DNA of 64,000 nt from Hymenobacter cavernae (GTDB lineage Bacteria; Bacteroidota; Bacteroidia; Cytophagales; Hymenobacteraceae), in NCBI RefSeq assembly GCF_014641455.1, contig NZ_BMHT01000001.1, positions 558,001-622,000 on the forward strand, read 5' to 3'. This document shows positions 33,864-42,181 of the stretch, one piece after another (within the stretch, counting starts at the first letter, position 1; the number at the start of each line of letters is the position of its first letter). Made by a program: the position numbers and the translations under genes. The notes under the pieces are model-generated. The model searched no databases, had not been told where the DNA came from, and saw nothing but the letters and a program-made list of their open reading frames with translations.

Positions 33864-35462
33864 TTACACGTCAAACTTAATCCCCTGCGCCAGCGGCAGC
33901 TCGCGCGAGTAGTTGATGGTGTTCGTCTGGCGGCGCATGTACACTTTCCAGGCGTCGGAGCCGGACTCGCGGCCGCCGCCGGTTTCCTTCTCGCCCCCGA
34001 AAGCGCCTCCGATTTCGGCCCCGCTTGTGCCGATGTTCACGTTGGCGATGCCGCAGTCGGAGCCGGTAGCAGCCAGGAAGGCTTCGGCTTCGCGCATGTT
34101 CAGGGTGAAGATGGACGACGACAGCCCTTGGCGCACGCCGTTTTGCAGGGCAATGGCTGCTTCTACGTCGCCGCTGTAGCGGATGAGGTAGAGAATCGGC
34201 GCGAAGGTTTCTTCCTGCACCGTAGAGTAGTGGTTTTCGGCTTCCACCAAGGCAGGTGTTACGTAGGTGCCGGTCGGGTACGCATCACCCGTCAGCACCT
34301 CGCCGCCGGTCAAAAGTGTGCCTCCCTCCTGCTGCACTTGGGCCAGGGCTTTGGTAAAGCCTTCCACCGCCTGCTGATCGATGAGCGGCCCGACCAGCGT
34401 GCCATCCTGCAACGGGTGGCCGATGGGGAGCTTGGGATAAATGCCGAGCAGCCGCTGCTTTACTTCCTCGAAAATAGAGTCGTGGATGATGAGGCGGCGC
34501 GTAGTGGTGCAGCGCTGGCCAGCCGTACCTACAGCTCCGAACACCACGGCGCGCATCGCCATATCCAGGTCGGCGTGCTCGGTGAGGATGATGGCGTTGT
34601 TGCCACCTAGCTCAAGCAGCGCCTTGCCTAGCCGCGCGGCCACCACCTGCCCCACCTGCTTGCCCATGCGCGTGCTGCCCGTGGCCGACACCAGCGGCAC
34701 CCGCCCATCGGCGGCTAGCAGCTGCCCGATTTCCGCGTCGCCGATGATGAGGTTGAAGACGCCTTCCGGCAGCTCATTTTCCTTGAGTACTTCCTGCACG
34801 ATATGCTGCACGGCTACCGCTACCAGCGGCGTTTTCTCCGAGGGCTTCCAGATGCTCACGTCGCCGCACACGGCGGCCAGCATGGCGTTCCAGCTCCACA
34901 CCGCCACCGGAAAGTTGAAGGCCGAAATGATACCCACAACACCTAGGGGATGGTACTGGTCGTACATGCGGTGCGCGGCCCGCTCCGAGTGCATCGTGAA
35001 GCCGTGCAGCTGGCGCGAAAGGCCCACAGCGAAGTCGCAGATGTCAATCATTTCCTGCACTTCCCCCAGGCCTTCCTGCATGATTTTGCCCATCTCGTAG
35101 CTCACCAGCTTGCCCAGCGGCTCCTTGTACTGGCGCAGCTTGTTGCCGATCTGCCGCACGATGTCGCCGCGCTTGGGGGCAGGCACGAGGCGCCAGGTTT
35201 GGAAGGCCGCTTGCGCAGTTTTCACAACTTGATCGTAATCTTCGGCGGTGGCGAAACGCACGGCGGCAATAACCTTTCCGTCGGCTGGCGAGTGAATGGT
35301 GCGAGCCTTTTCGTTGGCTTCGCCGCCCCAGGTTAGGCCGGTGCTGTAGGCCGGATTATCGGCCCGCACACCTAGCTCCTGCAAAATCGTCTGGATGCCG
35401 TGCGGATCTTCTGGGGCAGGCGCGGCGCCGGTGGCAACGGCCTCTTCGAGGGCTTGTTTCAT
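33864..35462 (-). CDS. aldehyde dehydrogenase, ALDH7/AASADH family
   Basis: I use the ATG at 35462 (MKQALEEAVATGAAPAPEDP), giving 532 residues, since the longer reading enters an inverted repeat. The catalytic Cys is in GTAGQRCTTTRRLIIHD, the general-base Glu in ALLELGGNNAI, and NAD-binding follows SATGSTRMGKQVGQ. The pattern FGGEKETGGGRESGSDAWK at the end is typical of the ALDH7 (antiquitin, alpha-aminoadipic semialdehyde dehydrogenase) branch, which oxidises lysine-derived semialdehyde to aminoadipate. No lysine-catabolism gene is adjacent, so the substrate is inferred. Confidence 0.9.
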   Translation of the reverse strand: MKQALEEAVATGAAPAPEDPHGIQTILQELGVRADNPAYSTGLTWGGEANEKARTIHSPADGKVIAAVRFATAEDYDQVVKTAQAAFQTWRLVPAPKRGDIVRQIGNKLRQYKEPLGKLVSYEMGKIMQEGLGEVQEMIDICDFAVGLSRQLHGFTMHSERAAHRMYDQYHPLGVVGIISAFNFPVAVWSWNAMLAAVCGDVSIWKPSEKTPLVAVAVQHIVQEVLKENELPEGVFNLIIGDAEIGQLLAADGRVPLVSATGSTRMGKQVGQVVAARLGKALLELGGNNAIILTEHADLDMAMRAVVFGAVGTAGQRCTTTRRLIIHDSIFEEVKQRLLGIYPKLPIGHPLQDGTLVGPLIDQQAVEGFTKALAQVQQEGGTLLTGGEVLTGDAYPTGTYVTPALVEAENHYSTVQEETFAPILYLIRYSGDVEAAIALQNGVRQGLSSSIFTLNMREAEAFLAATGSDCGIANVNIGTSGAEIGGAFGGEKETGGGRESGSDAWKVYMRRQTNTINYSRELPLAQGIKFDV

Positions 35463-35493
35463 GGGGAAAGGTAGATTGAGAGGTTTCGCGGAA

Positions 35494-35538
35494 GTCACCT
35501 GCCGGTCCGATAACCTAGGTATCGGACCGGCAGGTGAC
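35494..35538. repeat. perfect palindrome centred on CCTAGG
   Basis: Arms gtcacctgccggtccgat and its complement are perfect over 18 bases around a nine-base centre aacctaggt. It lies 32 bp upstream of the aldehyde dehydrogenase start, between it and the end of the phospholipase-like gene, so it may be a terminator or operator. Confidence 0.75.
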
Positions 35539-35583
35539 GTCAGGGGTGCTTCTTACAAAGCTAGCAAAATAGCCTTGCCTCTT

Positions 35584-36864
35584 TCAGCGCTCCAGCGCCC
35601 GCAGCGCCTCCAGCGCTTCTTCGGCTTGCTGGCGCTCCTTTCGGGCTTCCCGCTGGTCATCTTTCTCGTCTTCGTCTTCCGCTTTCAGGGGCGGAATGCC
35701 TTGGGTGAAATACGTGAGCACGTACTGCCGCAGCGCGGGCGTGAGGTGCTCAAACTTATCCTTGTGCAGCTCGTGCAGCCACTCGGCGGCGGTTTCGTCG
35801 GCGAGGGCGTAGGCGGCGGGTTGGGTTGGCTGGCCGGTGTCGAGGTTGGTGTTAGCTAGGTTCGGGACCGTGGCGGCCGTATCCAATGGCTGCTGGCGAG
35901 TGAGGGTGCAGTAGCGGGCCAGCACGGCGCGGTAGCTGGCCCGAAACCTAGCTTCGCCCTCGGCGCTGGGCAGCTTGAAGGCGTAGGTACGGAGCGGGCC
36001 GATTTTGGGCAGCAGGTTGATGATATTCGCCATGAGCCTAGCCCCGAAACCCGGCTTCTCGTACTCGGTGCCGAACTCCTGCTCAAACCGGCGTCGGTTG
36101 GTTTTGTACAGATACTCACGCCGCCGCGCCCGCCGACTTACCTGCCGGATCTTCTTATGCTGACTGTGCCAGGCGGCCCGCGCCACCGCCGGCAACAGCT
36201 GATTGACGGCAAACCGGAACGAGGCCACGCCCGCATCCACGTTGAACACCACCCGACCTAGGTCCAGCCCGTAGGTCAGCCGAAACGCCCGCTCCAGCAC
36301 CGGCTTGCTCACCCGAAACCCAATGAACTTGTGGTAATCCTGGGTGCGGTAGTGTCCGGCCGCCACCTGCACCACGTCAAACGAAAACTCCAGCTCGGTG
36401 TGGCGGTGCGGGGCGTTTTCGTAGGTCACGACGGGGCCGTACCTGGCTTTCAGGTCGGGGTACACGGTGGGCATAATCAGGTTGGTGCCTTGGGGGTGGC
36501 CCACGACATCGGCCGCGTAGTGCGACAGCGCCCCGAGGGCAAACGCGTACTCGTTGCGGTCGTGGGCCAGGTCGAGGAGGTTGCGCACGAAGTCGCCGGG
36601 GCGCACGTAGTGGGTAAGGTCGGTGAACAGCTCGCCCCCCAGCGGGTAGTAGCCCATATCCTGAATAATGGCCCCACCGTAGGCGTAGCTCTTGGCCTCA
36701 TCCAGCTGCGCGGGCGTGGCGCCGGGGTAGTGCTGGTGCAGCAGCGGCACGAGGCATGTTTGCCAAGTCGAGTCAATTACGGCTTGGTGGGTGAGGAGGG
36801 AATACGCCGCAGCGGGTGTCAGCGGCGCGAGGAGCAAGAAGAGGAACAGCAAAAGGCGGAGCAT
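35584..36864 (-). CDS. exported zinc-dependent phospholipase C-like protein
   Basis: Start at ATG 36864 (MLRLLLFLFLLLAPLTPAAA), 426 residues, signal peptide of about 20. The zinc-dependent PLC (PF00882-type) fold is indicated by SLLTHQAVIDSTW, the Asp/His pair in SHYAADVVGHPQGTNLIM and HTELEFSFDVVQVAAGHYRT; the mature N-terminus immediately after the signal starts YSLLTHQA, where bacterial PLCs use the free N-terminus to bind zinc. The C-terminal 40 residues are highly charged (DEDEKDDQREARKERQQAEE). Substrate unknown; envelope lipid turnover is possible. Confidence 0.82.
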   Translation of the reverse strand: MLRLLLFLFLLLAPLTPAAAYSLLTHQAVIDSTWQTCLVPLLHQHYPGATPAQLDEAKSYAYGGAIIQDMGYYPLGGELFTDLTHYVRPGDFVRNLLDLAHDRNEYAFALGALSHYAADVVGHPQGTNLIMPTVYPDLKARYGPVVTYENAPHRHTELEFSFDVVQVAAGHYRTQDYHKFIGFRVSKPVLERAFRLTYGLDLGRVVFNVDAGVASFRFAVNQLLPAVARAAWHSQHKKIRQVSRRARRREYLYKTNRRRFEQEFGTEYEKPGFGARLMANIINLLPKIGPLRTYAFKLPSAEGEARFRASYRAVLARYCTLTRQQPLDTAATVPNLANTNLDTGQPTQPAAYALADETAAEWLHELHKDKFEHLTPALRQYVLTYFTQGIPPLKAEDEDEKDDQREARKERQQAEEALEALRALER

Positions 36865-36924
36865 GAGGAAAGGTAGCAGAGCGGAGGAGAATGGTAGTAA
36901 CCAGCAAAGCGGCGCAACGGTTAA

Positions 36925-37056
36925 CCTCACCCCCTAGCCCCCTCTCCCCAGGAGAGGGGGAACTAGCTTCTAATTTTCTGGCTATTCTTCCAAACTAAAA
37001 AGCTACCCCTAGAGCTAGTTCCCCCTCTCCTGGGGAGAGGGGGCTAGGGGGTGAGG
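36925..37056. repeat. long near-perfect inverted repeat, CCTCACCCCCTAGCCCC type
   Basis: Arms of about 43 bases (cctcaccccctagccccctc onward, to aactagct) around a 45-base AT-rich loop, in the gap between the divergent phospholipase-like and restriction-modification genes. Internal palindromes tccccaggagagggga-like add secondary stems. The same phrase opens the repeat at 41901. Confidence 0.9.
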
Positions 37057-37106
37057 TCCCTCTTCCGTATCTTCCGCCTTTCCTTATTCGCTATTTATCC
37101 TTCTCC

Positions 37107-40100
37107 ATGCCCGAGTTAGTTCCCCTCTTCCCCGCCGCTGCCCTCCCCGCTCCTTTCACCCAGTATGACCCCACCCGCGCCCTGCCCGACTTTGCCGAGC
37201 GCCTGCGCCACCTGCGCCGCTGGCAGCAGGGCATTGCCGATGGCTACGTGCGCAGCCAGAAGGAAGAAGCCTTGCAGGCCGAGTTTCTGAACCTGCTCTT
37301 CGGGCAGGTGCTGGGCTACGAGTACCAGGCCACCACTCACCGCCAGCTCCAGCTCGAGTTGAAAACCCTCACCGACGGCACCAAGCCCGACGGCGCCCTC
37401 GGCGACTTCGTCGCCTCGCCGGGCGGGGGGCTAGGTGGGCCGGTGCGCGCCGTGGTGGAGCTGAAAGATGCCCGCACTCCGCTCGACGCCAAGCAGCGCG
37501 GCCACCAGAAAGGCCGCGCCGAAACGCCCGTGGAGCAGGCTTTCAGCTACCCCAGCAAGTTTGGCAGCGCCTGCCGCTGGGTGCTGGTCAGCAATTTTGT
37601 GGAGCTGCGCCTGTACGCGGCTTCCGACCAGACCCGCGCCGAAATCTTCCGCCTCGATACGCTGCCCGACCAGCCCGAGCAGCTCCGGCGCTTCTTTGCC
37701 CTGCTGCTGCCCGCCCACCTGCTGCCCGCCCCCGGCCGCGCCGAAGCTCTGCTCGACGAAGCCCTGCAACAGCGCCAGCAGGAAGAAATCAAAATCACGA
37801 AGTCGTTTTACAAGGACTACAGCCTGGCCCGCCGCCAGCTCCTCGACCACCTCATCGAGCAGAACCCCGCGGTGCCGCCGCTGGAGCTGCTGGCCCACAC
37901 CCAGAAGCTGCTCGACCGGGTCATCTTCGTGTGCTTCTGCGAGGATAAGGCCATTATTCCGCGCCAGACGTTCCGGAGGCTGCTCAACAACGTGCGCGAA
38001 AACAACTTCGACCCCACCGACGAAGACAAGGTGTACCGCACCGTGCGCGGCCTGTTTCGCAGCATCGACCTAGGTAACCCCGCCGCCAACATCAACCGCT
38101 TCAACGGGGGGCTGTTTGCGCCGGATGCGGCCCTGGATGCGCTCCGGATTCTGGACCGCACCCTCACGCCCGTGATTCAGCTGGAGAAGTACGACTTCGC
38201 CTCCGACCTGAACGTGAACATCCTGGGCCACATCTTCGAGCAAAGCCTCTCCGACCTCGAAGCCGAGCGCGCCCGCCTGCAAAACCTAGCCTATGACCAG
38301 AAACAGGGCAAGCGCAAGCAGGACGGCATCTTCTACACCCCCGAATACATCACGCGCTACATCGTGCGGCAGGCCGTGGGCGGGTGGCTACAGGAACGCC
38401 GCCGCGAAGCCGGCCTCGACCAACTGCCGGAGCTGACCGACGACGACCGCGCCAGCATCCGGATTGGCGTGGGCAACCGCCTCGTGCAGCCTACCACGCG
38501 GGTGCAGAAGCACATTGCGGCCTGGGAGCAGTACGCCCAGCGCCTCGAAAACATCCGGGTGCTCGACCCGGCCTGCGGCTCGGGGGCGTTTCTGAACGAG
38601 GCCTTTGGCTACCTGCTGCGCGAGGGCGAACAGGTGAACCAGGAGCTGGCTACGCTGCGCGCCGGCCAGTTTAAGGTCTTTGACTTCGACCGCCACATCT
38701 TGCAGCACAACCTCTACGGCGTCGACCTGAACCCCGAATCGGTGGACATCACGCGCCTCAGCCTGTGGCTGCAAACCGCCAACCCCGGCAAGCCCCTCAC
38801 CTCCCTCGACCACAGCATCCGCTGCGGCAACTCCCTCATCTCAGACCCGGCAGTGGCCGGCCCCCGTGCCTTCAACTGGCACGCCGCTTTCCCCGAAGTA
38901 TTCGAACAAGGCGGCTTTGACGTGGTGATTGGAAACCCGCCGTATGTATTTGGAGGCAATGCTACTTTATCAAAAGACGAAAAGAAGTTTTTTCAAGTCA
39001 ATTACCAATCTGGTTCAGGCAAAGTAAACCTCTTTACTCTTTTCAATGAACTTTCTATAAACTTGCTTCAAGAAAAGGGGAAATTATCTTTTATCATTCC
39101 CAATACCTTTCTAAGAGTAACTTCATATGATAGCTCACGAAGATTTTTATTAGACAATGCAAAGCTAGAATATCTCACTGACCTAGGTAGTGGTGTTTTC
39201 GCGGATGCAACTACTAGCGCAATTATTATATCTGCTGAAAAGACCAAGGATAATAACAAACACGAAACCATCATCCGTTTTGATACTGAATCAAATATTG
39301 AGCAAGCTATCAAACAAGATGATTTTAAAAAAGCAGGGTATGTTATAGGCATTAATACAAATCTTGCCAACAGTACAATTCTAGAGAAGCTTACCAGTAA
39401 CTCTATACTTCTTGGCGAACTATGTGAAGAGCTGATCTTTGGTGTTGTAATTACGCATAATCAAGAAGATATAATCTCAGATACTCCTAAACCTAACTAT
39501 AAAAAGTTCCTTGAAGGCAAACATGTAGGACGTTATATTATAAGAAGCTTTAAATACTTAAATTACGATCCTAAACAACTCCATAGAGCTAGAAGCCCAA
39601 AAATATTTGAAGCAAGTGAAAAACTACTTATTCAAAGAATTACAGGTGGCAGCCGACCTATCACGGTAGCATATGACAATCAACAATTTTACAACAAAGA
39701 GTCAATCAACAATCTAATACTAAAAGAAGATTCTAAATTTTCCATAAAGTATATCTTGGGGCTTCTTAATTCTAGATTAATTAATTGGTTTTACACGATT
39801 CGATTCACTAATGAATCAAAGCTAACTGTTAATATTTCTAAAGAATACTTATCTCAAATTCCCATTCCCGACATCTCCCCCGCCGAACAACAACCTTTCA
39901 TCAGCGCGGCCGAAGCCTTACTGGCCGGGCACAAGGAATTGCACGCGGCGGAGGCGCAGTTTGAACAGCTGGTGCGGGCGGAGCTAGGCCTAGGGGTGCC
40001 GCTCACGGGCAAGCTAGCCCCGAGCCAGGAGTGGAAGCCGTGGAGCACGGCCCTGGAACGCGCGCTGGGCCGCAAGCTCACGCTGACCGAGAAACAGGAG

Positions 40101-40244
40101 TGGCTGGGCTTTTACGCCGCGCACCAGGAGCGCCAGCAGCAGCGCCGCGCCGCCCTCCAAGCTCAGGATGCCGCCCTCGACCAGCTCGTGTACCAGCTCT
40201 ACCAGCTCACCCCCGCGGAAATAGCCCTGGTGGAAGGCCGCTAG
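37107..40244 (+). CDS. Type IIG (Eco57I-like) restriction-modification enzyme
   Basis: A 1045-residue single-chain enzyme. The N-terminal part has a PD-(D/E)xK-like nuclease site (Asp95 in KPDGALGDF, Glu118-x-Lys120 in VVELKDAR). A helical linker leads to an N6-adenine methyltransferase: motif I DPACGSGAF (487-495) and catalytic NPPY (610-613). The C-terminal region supplies target recognition. The DNA from about 38,945 to 39,862 is strongly AT-rich with different codon use (ATA, AGA, TTA), while both flanks are GC-rich; the change begins right after NPPY and ends at PIPDISPAEQ. This looks like a target-recognition module acquired by recombination. The recognition site cannot be told. Confidence 0.9.
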   Translation: MPELVPLFPAAALPAPFTQYDPTRALPDFAERLRHLRRWQQGIADGYVRSQKEEALQAEFLNLLFGQVLGYEYQATTHRQLQLELKTLTDGTKPDGALGDFVASPGGGLGGPVRAVVELKDARTPLDAKQRGHQKGRAETPVEQAFSYPSKFGSACRWVLVSNFVELRLYAASDQTRAEIFRLDTLPDQPEQLRRFFALLLPAHLLPAPGRAEALLDEALQQRQQEEIKITKSFYKDYSLARRQLLDHLIEQNPAVPPLELLAHTQKLLDRVIFVCFCEDKAIIPRQTFRRLLNNVRENNFDPTDEDKVYRTVRGLFRSIDLGNPAANINRFNGGLFAPDAALDALRILDRTLTPVIQLEKYDFASDLNVNILGHIFEQSLSDLEAERARLQNLAYDQKQGKRKQDGIFYTPEYITRYIVRQAVGGWLQERRREAGLDQLPELTDDDRASIRIGVGNRLVQPTTRVQKHIAAWEQYAQRLENIRVLDPACGSGAFLNEAFGYLLREGEQVNQELATLRAGQFKVFDFDRHILQHNLYGVDLNPESVDITRLSLWLQTANPGKPLTSLDHSIRCGNSLISDPAVAGPRAFNWHAAFPEVFEQGGFDVVIGNPPYVFGGNATLSKDEKKFFQVNYQSGSGKVNLFTLFNELSINLLQEKGKLSFIIPNTFLRVTSYDSSRRFLLDNAKLEYLTDLGSGVFADATTSAIIISAEKTKDNNKHETIIRFDTESNIEQAIKQDDFKKAGYVIGINTNLANSTILEKLTSNSILLGELCEELIFGVVITHNQEDIISDTPKPNYKKFLEGKHVGRYIIRSFKYLNYDPKQLHRARSPKIFEASEKLLIQRITGGSRPITVAYDNQQFYNKESINNLILKEDSKFSIKYILGLLNSRLINWFYTIRFTNESKLTVNISKEYLSQIPIPDISPAEQQPFISAAEALLAGHKELHAAEAQFEQLVRAELGLGVPLTGKLAPSQEWKPWSTALERALGRKLTLTEKQEWLGFYAAHQERQQQRRAALQAQDAALDQLVYQLYQLTPAEIALVEGR

Positions 40245-40318
40245 TCGGGGTCGGGGCCTACCGGGCTGCCCGCGCGGGCCAGGGGGTTGGGGCTGCGCCG
40301 AGGCAGTTACCTAAAAAA

Positions 40319-40353
40319 GACAACCCGTTCGGCGCGGAGCCGAACGGGTTGTC
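40319..40353 (+). terminator. hairpin after the restriction-modification gene
   Basis: Fifteen-base perfect stem (gacaacccgttcggc and complement) with a five-base loop, preceded by an A-run. It starts 75 bp after the stop of the restriction-modification gene. Confidence 0.7.
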
Positions 40354-40424
40354 CAAAACAACGAACGAGTTCGGCAAGCCGGCCAACCGGGCAGCCAATT
40401 CGGCAAACCAGTTCGGGTCGGACC

Positions 40425-40501
40425 CCAACCTAGGTACCCAAAAAGACGAACGAGTTCGGGTCTGACCCGAACTCGTTCGTCTTTTTGGGTACCTAGGTTG
40501 G
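40425..40501. repeat. 38-bp-arm palindrome at the convergent gene ends
   Basis: Near-perfect arms (ccaacctaggtacccaaaaa onward, through gacgaacgagttcgggtc) separated by a single base; the arms contain A- and T-runs that would make a bidirectional terminator. It ends one base before the stop codon of the gene at 40502. Two further GTTCGG-rich segments lie between it and the hairpin at 40319. Confidence 0.85.
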
Positions 40502-40987
40502 CTAGTTGGCCGAGGCCTTGGCGGGGTCGGCTTTCACCTTGCCTTGTCCGGCGAAGCGCTGCTTCAGATCCTCGAAGGCGGTTTGGGCGCCGGGCTGCTT
40601 GTTCTGGGCCAGGAACTTGATGTTGTTGTAGATGGTGAGCGAGTTGCCGTAGGCTTCGGAGCCGGCCGTCATCATCGTGGAGTCAACGTCGAGGGCCAGT
40701 TGCTCCAGCTGCTGGTGCAGGGGCGTGAGAGCGGTGAGGGCGGCCACGTCCTGCTTCAGCTCGGCCAGGTCCACGAAGGGCGGCACGAAGGCGGGGTTGG
40801 AGGTGGCGTAGTCGTTCGTTTTTTGCACGAAGGCCACGGTTTTGTCGGCCATGCGCAGCATGGTTTTGCGCTCCTCGGGCGTGAGCGACACCAAGTAAGG
40901 CGCCAGCGCCGCCTTGATGGTGTTGAGGGCTTGCTGCACCTCCAGCACTACACTTTGGGGAATGTCGGAATGGAACTCGTTGGGCAT
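40502..40987 (-). CDS. conserved small helical protein, unknown function
   Basis: Start at ATG 40987 (MPNEFHSDIPQSVVLEVQQA), 161 residues; the longer reading upstream runs into a repeat. The sequence is helical without signal or membrane segment (ALNTIKAALAPYLVSLTPEE, MLRMADKTVAFVQKTNDYAT, ALTPLHQQLEQLALDVDSTM). It ends in a basic, Ala-rich tail. I do not recognise the family beyond a probable Hymenobacter-type conserved protein. Confidence 0.65.
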   Translation of the reverse strand: MPNEFHSDIPQSVVLEVQQALNTIKAALAPYLVSLTPEERKTMLRMADKTVAFVQKTNDYATSNPAFVPPFVDLAELKQDVAALTALTPLHQQLEQLALDVDSTMMTAGSEAYGNSLTIYNNIKFLAQNKQPGAQTAFEDLKQRFAGQGKVKADPAKASAN

Positions 40988-41455
40988 AGAATAGAAGAAA
41001 TGAGATAAAGGAAAACGTAAAAAATCAACGCGTGCAAACAGGTAGTGCAGAACGGCAAGCCCCAGGCAATAAAACAGCCAAAACCTAGGTTGCAGGGCAG
41101 AAAGCGCACAAAAAGAACGGTAGTAGCCGCCCGTCATTCCGACCAACGGGAGGAATCTCGCGTGCAGTCGTTGAACGTCATGCCGAGCTTGTCGAAGCAG
41201 CTCGCGTGCAGTAGTAACTCCAATCATCTGGTTTACCATTGCACGCGAGCTGCTTCGACAAGCTCGGCATGACGATGGTCTAGCAATGACGTTCAACGAT
41301 TGCCGCTCTGCTACTGCCGTTCTGCTAATGCTGTTCTATTAATCCAAATTCTGTAGCTTCAGGTCCTTTCCTGCCCTACGCTCGTGGCATAGGATGTGTT
41401 AGCTAACGCCGCACCATCTGCTACTGCTCTCCCACCCTAGGTTCCTTTCCGCGCT
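40988..41455. other. intergenic region with a repeat, no gene
   Basis: About 470 bp. It contains the composite inverted repeat at 41133-41300 and otherwise no recognisable feature; a CCTAGG copy lies 20 bp before the next start. Confidence 0.6.
41133..41300. repeat. composite GTCATTCCG/GTCATGCCG inverted repeat
   Basis: Inner arms 41177-41210 and 41240-41273 (gtcatgccgagcttgtcgaa onward and complement) are perfect over 34 bases; an outer partial pair tcgttgaacgtca/tgacgttcaacga extends it. A further head gtcattccgaccaacgggag stands at 41133. It shares ggtttaccattgcacg with the copy at 21734. Confidence 0.88.
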
Positions 41456-41869
41456 ATGTCTACTACTACGAGTACTTGCTTCATCACCCATCGCCCCGAC
41501 CTAGGGGTGCTGGTTGCCCGCTGGCTGGATAATGCCCCGCTGGCCCAGCTGCAAGCCGATTTCACGGCCCTGCTCGCCCAGGCCGAGCAGCACCACACCG
41601 CGCGCTGGCTCCTCGACGTGCGCCGCCGCGACCAGCTCAGCCCCGAGCTAGGCCACTGGACCACGAGCACCTTTTACCCACTTGCCGCCACGCAGCTGCT
41701 GCCGCAGCAGCTGCGCATTTCGGTGCTGTGCTCGCCCGCCCGCATGGCCGTCTACGAGACCAGCTCCGAGCAGAAAGAATACCTGAGCTACGGCCTCTCC
41801 AACGAGCGCACCTACCGCATGCGCCTCTTCGGCGAAGAAGGCCCGGCCATGCAGTGGCTGCTGGGGTAG
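41456..41869 (+). CDS. small soluble protein, unknown function
   Basis: A 137-residue protein without signal peptide. It alternates strands and helices (LGVLVARWLDNAPLAQLQAD, ARWLLDVRRRDQLSPELGHW, LRISVLCSPARMAVYETSSE), recalling a STAS/SpoIIAA-like alpha/beta sandwich, but key motifs are missing and I do not assign it. It is followed by the long repeat at 41901. Confidence 0.65.
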   Translation: MSTTTSTCFITHRPDLGVLVARWLDNAPLAQLQADFTALLAQAEQHHTARWLLDVRRRDQLSPELGHWTTSTFYPLAATQLLPQQLRISVLCSPARMAVYETSSEQKEYLSYGLSNERTYRMRLFGEEGPAMQWLLG

Positions 41870-41900
41870 CCTCACCGCTGGGCCTTACGTAACGGGTATC

Positions 41901-42087
41901 GTTCTGGTGGGCGCCTCACCCCCCGGCCCCCTCTCCGAAAAGGAGAGGGGGAGCCAGACGAGAATGAGCAATTCTCAATGAGTAATGAGTAATTGTTCAT
42001 TCTACATTACCCATTGTTCATTGCCGCCGTGGCTCCCCCTCTCCTTTTTCGGAGAGGGGGCCGGGGGGTGAGGCGCACCGCCAGAAC
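41901..42087. repeat. long inverted repeat, CCTCACCCCCCGGCCCC type
   Basis: Outer arms gttctgg and gcgcctcacc..., about 50 bases, pair with the complement at 42035-42087; the centre (41965-42025) has a second set of small inverted words such as aatgagtaatg and cattacccatt. It opens with the same phrase as the repeat at 36925 but its inner sequence differs. It fills the gap between convergent genes. Confidence 0.88.
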
Positions 42088-42127
42088 AAAGCTACTTGCC
42101 CCGCTGTGCGAGTACCCCAAGTCTCAA

Positions 42128-42162
42128 CAAAAAAGCCCCGCCAAGTACTGGCGGGGCTTTTT
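42128..42162. terminator. bidirectional intrinsic terminator
   Basis: Stem aaaagccccgcc/ggcggggctttt with a seven-base loop and A/T-runs at both ends, downstream of the HtrA gene on the minus strand. Confidence 0.88.
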
Positions 42163-42181
42163 GCATTAAAGAGAAGCTAGC

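Noticed and set aside
40988..41296. N-terminal extension of the small helical protein
   Set aside because: It translates the GTCATTCCG-type repeat and non-coding sequence; the ATG at 40987 is a better start.
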